The position numbers were made by a program, and so were the translations under genes. Of a stretch of DNA of 64,000 nt, positions 8,138 to 16,301 are shown in pieces. Every line of letters starts with the position of its first letter. Position 1 is the first letter of the stretch. The notes below the pieces were generated by a model, which saw only the letters and a list, made by a program, of their open reading frames with translations, did no database searches and was not told the DNA's origin. This DNA is from Acidovorax sp. 106 (GTDB lineage: Bacteria; Pseudomonadota; Gammaproteobacteria; Burkholderiales; Burkholderiaceae_C): the NCBI RefSeq assembly GCF_003663825.1, contig NZ_RCCC01000001.1, forward strand, positions 3,790,501 through 3,854,500, read 5' to 3'.

Positions 8138-9256
8138 ATGTCTCAACACACCTCACGCCTGCCTCTGCTGGACACCGTCAAGGGTCTGGCCTGCGCAGCC
8201 ATCGTTGCGCACCATCTGGCCTTTTATGGCCCCATGTCTGACATAGCCCAGCCCCTGGCGCCTGACCTGATGGCCTGGCTGTACGACTACGCGCGCATGG
8301 CGGTGCAAGTGTTCTTGGTGCTGGGCGGCTACCTGGCTGCCGCCAGTTTGGCGCCCGAGGGCGTGGCCCGCTTCGGCCAGGTGGGCCAGCAATTGAGCAA
8401 GCGTTTTGTGCGCCTGGTGGTGCCGTATGTGGTGGCGTTGTTGGTGACTGTGCTGATCAGCGCGCTGGTGCGCCCCTGGATGGAGCACCCCTCGGTGCCC
8501 GGCGATCCTGATCTGGCCCAGTTGGTCACCCATGCGTTGCTGCTGCACAGCCTGGTAGACCATGAATCTCTGTCGGCCGGGGTTTGGTACGTGGCGATCG
8601 ATTTCCAGCTGTTCGCGCTCAGCCTTCTCATGTTTGCTGCAGTGCGTGCATTGCCATCGGCACTGGCCAAGCAGCGTGCCGCCTTGCTGGGCCAGGCCTT
8701 GGTGGTGGTGGGCGTTGCGGTCTCGCTGTGGGGCTTTAACCGCGATGCGCAGTGGGATGTGTGGGCTGTTTACTTCTTTGGTGCCTATGGCCTGGGCATG
8801 ATGGCCTTTTGGGCCAGCCGCGCACCGCAGGCCACGGGCTGGGTGCTGGCGATGGCCGTGCTGGGCGGCGTGGGCTTGGCGTTGGAATTCAGGGCGCGCA
8901 TCGCGCTGGCGCTGGCAACTGCATTGCTCATGGTGTGGGCCATGCGCACCCCTGCGGTGCGGCAGTGGCGTGGGGTCTCGCCGCTGGTGCGCTTGGGGCA
9001 AATATCCTACTCGGTGTTCCTCATCCACTTTGCCGTGTGCCTGCTCGTCAATGCCGTGGTCAGCAGCCTGTGGCCCGCCTCGCCATGGGTCAATGCCTTG
9101 GGCATGTTGCTGGCGTTTTCGCTGGCCATGGTGGCGGGGCAATGGCTGTACCGCACCGTGGAGCAGCGCACCCCCACATTGCCGACCATGCTGCGCTGGC
9201 AGGCGAGCCTGGTGGCCGCAGGGGTGCTGGTGCAACTGGGCAGCAACTGGGGTTGA
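8138..9256 (+). CDS. Membrane-bound acyltransferase (acyltransferase 3 family)
   Basis: This 372-residue protein has about ten hydrophobic segments and fits the OafA/YrhL-type acyltransferase 3 family, which O-acylates sugars of lipopolysaccharide, exopolysaccharide or other envelope glycans. The start LPLLDTVKGLACAAIVAHHL near residues 7-26 holds the family's first helix, with a His that is commonly conserved. YSVFLIHFAVC near residue 290 is the other typical motif. I take the ATG at 8138 because the family domain begins directly after it; the reading frame extends 46 codons upstream without a better start. No neighbour indicates the acceptor glycan. Confidence 0.85.
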   Translation: MSQHTSRLPLLDTVKGLACAAIVAHHLAFYGPMSDIAQPLAPDLMAWLYDYARMAVQVFLVLGGYLAAASLAPEGVARFGQVGQQLSKRFVRLVVPYVVALLVTVLISALVRPWMEHPSVPGDPDLAQLVTHALLLHSLVDHESLSAGVWYVAIDFQLFALSLLMFAAVRALPSALAKQRAALLGQALVVVGVAVSLWGFNRDAQWDVWAVYFFGAYGLGMMAFWASRAPQATGWVLAMAVLGGVGLALEFRARIALALATALLMVWAMRTPAVRQWRGVSPLVRLGQISYSVFLIHFAVCLLVNAVVSSLWPASPWVNALGMLLAFSLAMVAGQWLYRTVEQRTPTLPTMLRWQASLVAAGVLVQLGSNWG

Positions 9257-9358
9257 TGTCTGAGAGCCGGCCAGTGTGGGGATGCACTGGCGCAGCACCC
9301 TCAGTCGCCTGCTTTGCTGGGACGCCTCCGCAGGCGCCGTTTCAGTAGTGCGCAGTGC

Positions 9359-9772
9359 TCAGCGGTGCAATTCGCCCGCGCTTTCAGGCTGGTACACGAT
9401 GCGTTTGACCTGCACTGTCATGGCTTTGCCACCGGGGCCGGGCCAGGCCAGCTCATCCCCTACTGACAAGCCCAGCAAGGCGCTGCCCACAGGCGCGAGG
9501 ATGGAGAGCTTGTCGGCACTGCCGTCCAGATCACGCGGGTAGACCAAGGTCAGGCAAAACGACTTGCCTGTCTCCACGATGCTGAACTCCACCGTGGAGT
9601 TCATGGTGACCACGTTGGGTGGAATTTCTTCGGGCGCCACCACGTCCGCCCGATCCAGCTCTGCCTGCAGGTCTGCCTTGCCCGGGAACACACTGGAAGG
9701 CATGGCGGCCAGCAGGGCTTCAATGCGGTCGAGGTCGAGAGAGGACAGAACGATCTGGGGCTTGCGCGCCAT
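9359..9772 (-). CDS. rnk: Regulator of nucleoside diphosphate kinase (Rnk)
   Basis: This 137-residue protein has the length of E. coli Rnk (136). Its second half (from about residue 50: VVTMNSTVEFSIVETG, then SILAPVGSALLGLSVGDELAWPGPGG) is the GreA/GreB C-terminal fold. Rnk proteins bind RNA polymerase near the secondary channel but have a short coiled coil and no transcript-cleavage activity; in gammaproteobacteria they affect Ndk and alginate levels. A start AAGG lies eight bases upstream of 9772. It is monocistronic and divergent from the radical SAM gene. A much longer same-frame opening to 11269 is antisense to that gene and is not used. Confidence 0.9.
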   Translation of the reverse strand: MARKPQIVLSSLDLDRIEALLAAMPSSVFPGKADLQAELDRADVVAPEEIPPNVVTMNSTVEFSIVETGKSFCLTLVYPRDLDGSADKLSILAPVGSALLGLSVGDELAWPGPGGKAMTVQVKRIVYQPESAGELHR

Positions 9773-9985
9773 GGCAGTACCTTGAGTGTTTGGTTGAAAG
9801 CGCGGGACTGTAGCCCAGGGGGCAATCTCGCACTGGCCCGCAGGGCCATCCGACCTTGGCCTGCCATGTTCACGTCTGGCATGCGCAGCTCCATTTTTGC
9901 GACTGCAGCCCACCCGCACACCATTCCCAGGGCTGTCGCCTGACACGTCTGGCCACCAGCGCCTATGATCTCTTTTGTGAAATAA

Positions 9986-10001
9986 CTGTATATTCATACA
10001 G
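9986..10001. promoter_or_regulatory. LexA (SOS) box
   Basis: CTGTATATTCATACAG is a perfect match to the CTGT-N8-ACAG LexA operator, with A/T-only spacer except one C. Flanking AA and TT extend the symmetry. It ends two bases before the ATG of the radical SAM gene, so a LexA-bound site would block both promoter (TATATT inside the box could be the -10) and start. SOS control of the PA0069 homologue in Pseudomonas aeruginosa has been reported, to my recollection. Confidence 0.9.
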
Positions 10002-10003
10002 TT

Positions 10004-11236
10004 ATGAAAAGCCGACCCACACCTTCTGAGCCCGATGACTTTGCGGTGCCAGAAGACATCCGCATCCCTGTGCAAGCCATTCGGGGGCGGGGTGCTGCGT
10101 CGGCACTGCCACACCGGTTTGCGCGCGATGTGCGCGAGGCTGTGGACGATGGCTGGGGCAACGTGGCCAGCCCGCAGATGCAGGGGTTGCAGGCCAATAA
10201 GGGGGGCGAGCAGGGCGGAATGACATCGACCTCTGCATGGGGCGATGAAGGCGAAGGCGGCGCGCCAGCCCTTGCCACCCGCGTGCACCTGGAGACAGCC
10301 CGCAGCGCTTTGTGCGCCAATGATTCGCCCGACATCTTTTTTGAACTCTCGGTGAACCCCTACCGGGGTTGCGAGCACGGATGTGTCTACTGTTACGCCC
10401 GGCCCACGCACAGCTACCTCAACTTCTCGCCGGGGCTCGACTTCGAGACTCAGATCGTAGCCAAGCACAACATTGCCGAAGTGCTGCGTAGCGAGCTGTG
10501 CGCCCCGCGCTACGTGCCCCGTTTGATCAACATTGGCTCGGCCACCGACTGCTATCAACCTGTGGAGCGGGACCTGAAGCTTACCCGCGGCCTCATCGAA
10601 GTGATGCGTGACGCGCGCCACCCGTTTTCGCTCATTACCAAATCCAGCGGTGTGGAGCGCGACCTGGATTTGCTGGCTCCGCTCGCAGCGCAGCGGCTGG
10701 CGGCGGTGTACGTCACCATCACCACGCTCGATGCCACCCTGGCCCGCCGCATGGAACCCCGCGCTGCCGCGCCCCACCGTCGCCTGCGCACCATCCGTGC
10801 GCTGGCCGAGGCGGGTGTGCCCGTGGGCGTGAGCGTGGCGCCGCAAATTCCGTTCATCACCGAAGACATGGAGCAGGTGCTCGAAGCCGCCCGGGATGCC
10901 GGTGCCACCAGCGCCTTCTACACCGTGCTGCGCTTGCCGTGGGAGCTGGATGCGCTGTTTCGCGAATGGCTGCAGGTGCACTACCCTCAGCGTGCGGCCC
11001 GCGTCATGGCCCGTGTGCAAGACCTGCACAACCTGACGGATGCCCAGCGCAGCGCGGGTAAAACCTATGAAGCCGACTTTGCCACCCGCATGAAAGGCAG
11101 TGGCCTGTGGGCCGACCTGGTGCGCCAGCGCTTTGCCACGACTTGCCGCCGCCTGGGCCTGAACCGCGAGCGCGAGGGGCTGGACTTGGGCCAGTTCAGG
11201 CCAGGGTTGCTGCGAGGACAAGGCAGCTTGTTTTGA
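10004..11236 (+). CDS. PA0069-family radical SAM protein
   Basis: This 410-residue protein carries the radical SAM cluster motif C123-x3-C127-x2-C130 in RGCEHGCVYCYARPTH, as in the PA0069/SplB-related family. The family is often compared with spore photoproduct lyase; its actual substrate is unknown. The N-terminal block IPVQAIRGRGAASALPHRF is the family's conserved lead. Residues 60-90 form a low-complexity insert. A LexA box touches the start codon, so induction upon DNA damage is expected. No Shine-Dalgarno sequence fits between the box and the ATG; the mRNA may be leaderless, or translation may begin at GTG codon 15 before the conserved region. Neighbours are unrelated. Confidence 0.9.
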   Translation: MKSRPTPSEPDDFAVPEDIRIPVQAIRGRGAASALPHRFARDVREAVDDGWGNVASPQMQGLQANKGGEQGGMTSTSAWGDEGEGGAPALATRVHLETARSALCANDSPDIFFELSVNPYRGCEHGCVYCYARPTHSYLNFSPGLDFETQIVAKHNIAEVLRSELCAPRYVPRLINIGSATDCYQPVERDLKLTRGLIEVMRDARHPFSLITKSSGVERDLDLLAPLAAQRLAAVYVTITTLDATLARRMEPRAAAPHRRLRTIRALAEAGVPVGVSVAPQIPFITEDMEQVLEAARDAGATSAFYTVLRLPWELDALFREWLQVHYPQRAARVMARVQDLHNLTDAQRSAGKTYEADFATRMKGSGLWADLVRQRFATTCRRLGLNREREGLDLGQFRPGLLRGQGSLF

Positions 11237-11492
11237 CGCACAGGGTGCTGACGTGGTGGCATTGCGCAACGCACCATGCCAGTGATTGGATGCACGCTTT
11301 GGTGAGCGTTGGCCTCACCTTGGTGCCTTTCTCACAATCTGCGCCGCAGGCCCCTGAAAACGCAATTCGCTGCTGCGACAGCCCCTTGGTTCAGTGCCAT
11401 GGCAAGGGCGCGCGCTCCTAAGCTTGGCATCTGATTTCGCCCCCGTTGCAGCCAGCATGCAGCGCCCCCAATGCTGACTTGAGGAAAGCCCC

Positions 11493-12191
11493 ATGGCCCT
11501 GCGTGATTTCAAAGTGCTGACGTTTGATGTGGTTGGAACCTTGATCGACTTTGAGGGCGGCATGCTCGCCTACCTGCGCCAGGCCGTGCCTGGCAGCGAT
11601 GCGACCGATGAGCAGTTTCTGGCCGCTTACCGCGCCGCCCGCAAAAGCCCCGACACCGACTGGTACCCCAACGACCTGGTGCGCTGCTGGCATGTGGTCG
11701 CCCCCCAACTGGGCCTGCCCGACAGCGATGCGCTGGCCCAGGGCTTTCGCGACTCTGTCGCGCAGTGGCCCGCCTTCCCCGATTCCATCGAAGCGCTGGC
11801 CCGGCTGCGCAAGCACTTCAAGCTGGTCACCATGACCAATGCCCAGACCTGGGCGCTGCAGCACTTCCAGAAGACGCTGGGTTCGCCCTTTGACCTGCTG
11901 CTGGCCTGCGACGACGCCCTGTGCGAAAAGCCCGATGCCCGTTACTTTGCCTATGCCCGTGGCCGCTTTGAAGGCGCCTGGGGCTACAAGCAAGCGGACA
12001 ACCTGCACGTGGCGCAAAGCCAGTACCACGACATTGGCATCTCGAAGAAGCTGGGCATCACCACCTGCTGGATCGAGCGCCGGCACGGCCTGGCCAGCTC
12101 TGGGGGCACCATCGAATCCGAGCACACCGTGCCCGACTACCACTTCCACACCCTGGCCCAACTGGCCGATGCGGTGGACGCAGGCCAATGA
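11493..12191 (+). CDS. HAD-superfamily hydrolase, type II haloacid dehalogenase-like
   Basis: This 232-residue protein shows HAD motif I as TFDVVGTLID, with D12 as nucleophile. The form D-x-x-G-T without a second Asp is typical of L-2-haloacid dehalogenases rather than phosphatases. Motif II is TMTNAQ near residue 114 and motif III the Lys of CEKPDARYF near 148. The ribosome site GAGGAAAG lies just upstream. Its last four bases overlap the start of the M20 peptidase gene (ATGA), so they are coexpressed. A real dehalogenase role is unproven; with an amidohydrolase partner it may act on another small acid. Confidence 0.85.
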   Translation: MALRDFKVLTFDVVGTLIDFEGGMLAYLRQAVPGSDATDEQFLAAYRAARKSPDTDWYPNDLVRCWHVVAPQLGLPDSDALAQGFRDSVAQWPAFPDSIEALARLRKHFKLVTMTNAQTWALQHFQKTLGSPFDLLLACDDALCEKPDARYFAYARGRFEGAWGYKQADNLHVAQSQYHDIGISKKLGITTCWIERRHGLASSGGTIESEHTVPDYHFHTLAQLADAVDAGQ

Positions 12192-13432
12192 GCCAGGTGT
12201 TAACCCCGGCCAGCCTGGCCGCTGTGACCGCACCTGTGCAAGACCTGCTGCCCGAGCTGATCGCGCTGCGGCAAGACTTGCATGCCCACCCCGAGCTGGC
12301 CTATGAGGAGCGCCGCACCGCAGGCATCGTGGCGCAATCCCTGCGCCTGCTGGGCTTGCAGGTGACCGAGGGTGTGGGCGGCACGGGGGTGGTGGGCACA
12401 CTGCAATGTGGCGGCGACAGCCGCGGTGCCGCAGGGCAGGGCCCCAGCGTAGGCTTGCGGGCCGATATGGATGCGCTGCCCATGGTGGAACTGGGCCAGC
12501 GCAGCTATGCCAGCCGCCACGCGGGCAAGCACCACGGCTGCGGGCACGACGGGCACACCAGCATGCTCATTGGCGCTGCTCGCCAGCTGGTGCGCACCCA
12601 CCTGGCGCTGGGTTTGTGCGGCACGGTGCACTTCATCTTTCAGCCCGCTGAGGAAGGGAAGGCCGGTGCGGCCTGCATGATCGACGACGGGCTGTTTGAG
12701 CGCTTTGCGTGCGACAGCGTCTACGCCCTGCACAACTGGCCAGACCTGCCCCTGGGCCACGCGCAAACGCGCCCCGGCCCCATCATGGCGGCAGCCGACC
12801 GGTTTGACATCACCGTGCGCGGCAAGGGCGGCCACGCGGCCCAGCCCCAGCACACCCCCGATGCCATCTTGGCTGCGAGCCAGCTGGTGGCGCAGCTCAA
12901 CACCATCGTCTCCCGGCGCATCGACCCGAGTGAATCGGCCGTGCTGTCGGTCACCCGCATCGAAGGCGGTCACAGCCACAACGTGCTGCCGGCCGAGGTG
13001 CAGATCACCGGCACCGTGCGCAGCTTTGATGCGACCGTGCAAGACCGCATCGAAGCCGCCCTGCGCGCCACCTGCCAAGGCATGGCCCTGGCCAGCGGTA
13101 CCGAGGTGCTGGTGAACTACCAGCGCTATTACCCGGCCACCCTCAACTCCGCAGCCGAGGCCGCGCTGGCTTTGGACGCAGCCCAGGCCGTGGGCCTGCA
13201 AGCCCAGGTGGCTCCCCGCGCCGCGTTCACGTCCGAAGACTTTGCCTTCATGCTGCAGCGCAAGCACGGCGCCTACCTGTGGCTCGGCCAGGGCCGTGCA
13301 GACCCAGGCCCTGAGGGCGAATGGGCCTTGCACCACCCGTGCTACGACTTCAACGACGACGCGCTGCCTTTGGGCGTGCGTTGGTTTTGCGAGATTGCGG
13401 CGCGTGCGCTGGCTGCACCAGCGTCCTGCTGA
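12188..13432 (+). CDS. M20 family metallo-amidohydrolase (hippurate hydrolase/aminoacylase-like)
   Basis: This 414-residue M20D-type enzyme hydrolyses N-acyl amino acids or related amides. Metal-site residues are visible: C118 and H120 in GCGHDGHT, E154-E155 in FQPAEEG, H182 in ALHNWP, and a C-terminal His in ALHHPCYDFND. The dimerisation domain lies about residues 195-310 (DRFDITVRGKGGHAAQP). It overlaps the upstream HAD gene by four bases, and a cupin gene follows 69 bp later, so the three genes probably form an operon for a nitrogenous carboxylic acid. The acyl group cannot be inferred. Confidence 0.92.
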   Translation: MSQVLTPASLAAVTAPVQDLLPELIALRQDLHAHPELAYEERRTAGIVAQSLRLLGLQVTEGVGGTGVVGTLQCGGDSRGAAGQGPSVGLRADMDALPMVELGQRSYASRHAGKHHGCGHDGHTSMLIGAARQLVRTHLALGLCGTVHFIFQPAEEGKAGAACMIDDGLFERFACDSVYALHNWPDLPLGHAQTRPGPIMAAADRFDITVRGKGGHAAQPQHTPDAILAASQLVAQLNTIVSRRIDPSESAVLSVTRIEGGHSHNVLPAEVQITGTVRSFDATVQDRIEAALRATCQGMALASGTEVLVNYQRYYPATLNSAAEAALALDAAQAVGLQAQVAPRAAFTSEDFAFMLQRKHGAYLWLGQGRADPGPEGEWALHHPCYDFNDDALPLGVRWFCEIAARALAAPASC

Positions 13433-13501
13433 GGGGCGCCAACTCTGTACCGAAGGCGGAGCCACGTCTCAGCCTTTCACATCGCCATTCGGAACCGATC
13501 C

Positions 13502-13855
13502 ATGAGCATCACTGTCCTTCAAAGCACCGCCACCCTCACGGGCCTGCAGCCCCAAGGCGGCCCGGCTCGCCCCATCACCCAGCCGCCTTGCGCCTTCAGT
13601 GGCATAGATGTGGATTTGGCTGGCGTAGCCCCCCACCAGACCGGCATCTGGGAATGCACCCCTGGCAAGTTCGAGCGCGTGCTGCCCAACGCTGAGGTCA
13701 TGCACATCCTCACGGGCGCCTGCATCTTCACTCCCACCGAGGGCGAGCCGCTGCACATCCAGGCGGGCGATACGCTGTTCTTCCCGGCCCACACCACGGG
13801 GGTGTGGCATATCACAGAAACTCTGCGCAAGGTGTTTTTCATCGTGGCGCAGTGA
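13502..13855 (+). CDS. Cupin-domain protein (DUF861/ureidoglycine aminohydrolase-like)
   Basis: This 117-residue single-domain cupin has the short EutQ/DUF861 form: GIWECTPGKFERVLPNAEVMHILTG is the first cupin motif region and IQAGDTLFFPAHTTGVWHI the second. The expected Gly-rich and Pro-Ala turns are present, but the metal-binding His/Glu set looks incomplete, so it may be structural or a non-canonical enzyme. GGAA lies about six bases before the start. It closes the HAD-M20-cupin group. Confidence 0.8.
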   Translation: MSITVLQSTATLTGLQPQGGPARPITQPPCAFSGIDVDLAGVAPHQTGIWECTPGKFERVLPNAEVMHILTGACIFTPTEGEPLHIQAGDTLFFPAHTTGVWHITETLRKVFFIVAQ

Positions 13856-13950
13856 CGCTGCCCAGGCCAGTGCGTACCTGCTTTCAGCACCTGGCCGTGT
13901 TACTCCATGCGATGGAAATTAGGGGGAATCGCCTCTGGGTCTTTATTTGT

Positions 13951-13990
13951 AAGCGCTGGCAGCTATAAATATGATAGCTTCAAGCGTTTG
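13951..13990. repeat. Dispersed palindromic repeat, copy 3 (rearranged)
   Basis: AAGCGCTGGCAGCTAT (a right arm plus flank) is followed by seven bases and ATAGCTTCAAGCG (a left flank plus arm). The order is inverted relative to other copies, as if two half-elements were joined flank to flank. It lies between the convergent cupin and SbtA-family genes. Confidence 0.6.
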
Positions 13991-14015
13991 CGCGGTGTCG
14001 CACGGTCACGCAGTG

Positions 14016-15071
14016 TTACCCACCCCAAACCCGTTGCACAGCCTGCGTGTACACCGGTATGCCCACCACGATGTTGAGGGGAAACGTCACTCCCAATGAA
14101 AGGCTGATGTACAGCGAAGGGTCGGCCTCCGGGATCGCATAGCGCACCACCGCAGGAACGGCGATGTACGACGCACTGGCCGCCAACACCATCAGCAACA
14201 CCGCATCGCCCGCAGGCACCGCTGCCAGCCATGCCAGCCCCAAGGCCAAGGTTGCGTGGGTGATGGGCGCCAGTACCGCATAGGCCAGCAACCAGGGCGA
14301 CTGCTTGCGCACCGCAGGCAGATTGCGTGCGGTAGACAGTCCCATGTCCAGCAAGAACAGGCACAGCATGCCCTTGAACAAATCGCCCGAAAACGGTTGC
14401 ATGGCCGCTTTGCCCGCATCGCCCGTCACCAGTCCAATCACCATGGCCCCGAGCAGCAACAGTTGCGTGCCGTCGGTGAACGACTCGTGCAGGATCTTGC
14501 CGACAGACAGGTTGTGGGCCCTCTTGCTGCCCTGATGAGCGCCACCGCTGCCCATGCCCGCACCGCCCAGGGTGGCCGCGCCGCTGTCGGTCATGCCCAC
14601 TCCCTGTGTGGTGACCGCCGCCTGCTTTTGCCGCAGCGAATTGGCCAGCAACACCGCCAAGATGATGGCGGGTGATTCCATCAACGCCATCGCAGCGGCC
14701 ATGTAGCCGCCGTAGGCTATTTGTTGCGACTCCAGATACTGGGTGGCAGTCACAAAAGTCACTGCACTCACCGATCCATACGTGGCAGCCACGGCTGCTG
14801 CGCTATAGCCAGAGAGCACGCGCCGCAGCAGCACATAGCCCACCAGCGGCACCACCACGGCCAGCAGCACTGCCAGCCCCAGGCTGCTGGCCACGCTGGG
14901 CGTCAAGCCCGAAGCGGCCAGCGCAAAGCCGCCTTTCAAACCCAGTGCCATCAGCAGGTAAATCGACAGAAACTTGGAAATGGCGGTAGGCATCTCCAGG
15001 TTCGAGCGCACCAGCCCGGCAAACACCCCCAGGGCAAAAAACAAGATCGCGGGGTCCAGCAGGCTTTGCAT
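14016..15071 (-). CDS. SbtA-family sodium-dependent bicarbonate transporter
   Basis: This 351-residue protein has two sets of about five membrane helices joined by a long hydrophilic Gly/Ser-rich loop (about residues 150-185), the layout of SbtA transporters, which import bicarbonate with sodium in cyanobacteria. The start MQSLLDPAILFFALGVFAGL, then EMPTAISKFLSIYLLMALGLKGG (the conserved opening in pieces), is diagnostic of the family. GGAG lies about seven bases upstream of the ATG. It is divergent from a CbbR-like LysR gene 95 bp away. No carbon-fixation gene is in view, so a role in supplying bicarbonate to anaplerotic carboxylases or transport of another anion is possible. Confidence 0.88.
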   Translation of the reverse strand: MQSLLDPAILFFALGVFAGLVRSNLEMPTAISKFLSIYLLMALGLKGGFALAASGLTPSVASSLGLAVLLAVVVPLVGYVLLRRVLSGYSAAAVAATYGSVSAVTFVTATQYLESQQIAYGGYMAAAMALMESPAIILAVLLANSLRQKQAAVTTQGVGMTDSGAATLGGAGMGSGGAHQGSKRAHNLSVGKILHESFTDGTQLLLLGAMVIGLVTGDAGKAAMQPFSGDLFKGMLCLFLLDMGLSTARNLPAVRKQSPWLLAYAVLAPITHATLALGLAWLAAVPAGDAVLLMVLAASASYIAVPAVVRYAIPEADPSLYISLSLGVTFPLNIVVGIPVYTQAVQRVWGG

Positions 15072-15146
15072 TTTTTTCTCCGAAACGATGGCAGAACCCT
15101 GATGCTAGAGGGGTATCAGTACAAAGTAAAATCGATTTAAATGCAG

Positions 15147-15160
15147 TTATCTATAGATAA
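15147..15160. promoter_or_regulatory. LysR-type operator candidate between sbtA-like and lysR genes
   Basis: TTATCTATAGATAA is a perfect 14-bp palindrome seven bases upstream of the lysR start and 75 bp from the permease start. LysR-type regulators bind T-N11-A dyads, and CbbR-type ones TNA-N7-TNA; this site fits that pattern. It probably mediates autoregulation and control of the divergent transporter. Confidence 0.6.
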
Positions 15161-15166
15161 AAATCT

Positions 15167-16066
15167 ATGAACATCACTTTTCGACAGCTGCGCCTGTTCC
15201 TGGCACTGGCCGAAACCGGCAGCGTCAGTGCTGCCGCCAAGGTCATGCATGTCACGCAGCCCACGGCGTCCATGCAGCTGCGCGAGGTGACGCAGGCCGT
15301 GGGCCTGCCCTTGTACGAAGTGGTGTCGCGCCGCGTGCACCTCACAGAGGCGGGTCAGGCACTGGCGGGCACAGCACGCGCCATCGCGGGCGAGTGGGAT
15401 GCGTTTGAGCAGCGCGTTTCAGGCGCCAAGGGCCTGACCAGCGGGCGCCTCAAAGTCGCCGTGGTCAGCACCGCCAAATACTTTGTGCCGCGCTTGCTAG
15501 GCAGCTTTTGCAAGCTGCATCCGCACATCGACATCTCGCTCGAAGTGCTCAACCGCGACCACGTCATCACCCGCCTGCGTGCCAACCAGGACGACCTCTA
15601 CGTCATGTCCATGCCGCCGGGCGACTTGCCGCTGGAAGACCATATCCTCATGCCCAACCCGCTGGTCTTCATCGCCCCTGCGGGCCATAAGCTGGCCGCC
15701 AAAAAGCGCATCCAGATCGATCAATTGCAGGCCGAGCGCTTCATCCTGCGTGAAAAGGGCTCTGGCACCCGCATGGCCACCGATGCCCACCTGCGCCAGC
15801 TTGGCTTTGCGCCCAGCGCTGTGCTAGAGCTGGGCAGCAACGAAGCCATCAAAGAATCGGTGGAGGGCCAACTGGGCGTCTCCATCGTCTCGCGCCACGC
15901 TCTCGGTGCCCATCATGAAGGCTTGGCTGTGCTCAACGTGCAGGGCTTTCCCGTCCAGTCGCAATGGCACTTGGTGTGGCCCAAGGGCAAGCAGCTGTCA
16001 CCGATTGCCCAGGTGTTCAAGGGGCATTTGATGGGTGAGGTGGCGGGGTGGATGGAGGGCCGCTGA
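15167..16066 (+). CDS. LysR family transcriptional regulator, CbbR-like
   Basis: This 299-residue regulator has the winged helix at residues 1-60 (FRQLRLFLALAETGSVSAAA) and a type 2 periplasmic-binding-like effector domain from about 90. The effector domain has FILREKGSGTRMATDAHLRQ and LELGSNEAIKESVEGQLGVS, the pattern seen in CbbR, regulator of CO2-fixation genes. It is divergent from the SbtA-family gene, so the pair probably forms a sensing-and-import unit for inorganic carbon or an organic acid. The weak start context (no clear ribosome site) is offset by the exact domain beginning. Confidence 0.9.
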   Translation: MNITFRQLRLFLALAETGSVSAAAKVMHVTQPTASMQLREVTQAVGLPLYEVVSRRVHLTEAGQALAGTARAIAGEWDAFEQRVSGAKGLTSGRLKVAVVSTAKYFVPRLLGSFCKLHPHIDISLEVLNRDHVITRLRANQDDLYVMSMPPGDLPLEDHILMPNPLVFIAPAGHKLAAKKRIQIDQLQAERFILREKGSGTRMATDAHLRQLGFAPSAVLELGSNEAIKESVEGQLGVSIVSRHALGAHHEGLAVLNVQGFPVQSQWHLVWPKGKQLSPIAQVFKGHLMGEVAGWMEGR

Positions 16067-16194
16067 GGTTGCGGACCTGAGTTTTGGATAGACATCTCAG
16101 GCCGTGCACTACCTCAGCTCCATTCTGAGCGCAGCGGTTCTGTGCGCCACCTGCGCTTGCGCCTGTGCATGCAGTGCACAGGGCGTTGATATGG

Positions 16195-16252
16195 GTTTTT
16201 TTGACTGCTAGCGCTTATAGATAAAGCGCTGGCAGCTATTTTTTTTGATAGC
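16195..16252. repeat. Dispersed palindromic repeat, copy 4, probable two-way terminator
   Basis: CTGCTAGCGCTT (16205-16216), a seven-base loop, then AAGCGCTGGCAG (16224-16235) form a 12-bp stem with one mismatch. T tracts lie on both sides (TTTTTTTT before, CTATTTTTTTT after). It sits in the 235-bp space between the convergent lysR and porin genes and should act as a terminator at least for the plus strand. Nothing else recognisable is in that space. Confidence 0.8.
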
Positions 16253-16301
16253 GACTCAGACGCAATAGATCCCCATGGCCGCAATGCACCTGAGTCCGAG
16301 G

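Noticed and set aside
9773..11269. A long N-terminal extension of the rnk frame
   Set aside because: It runs antisense to the radical SAM gene and lacks domain features; Rnk homology begins exactly at the ATG at 9772.
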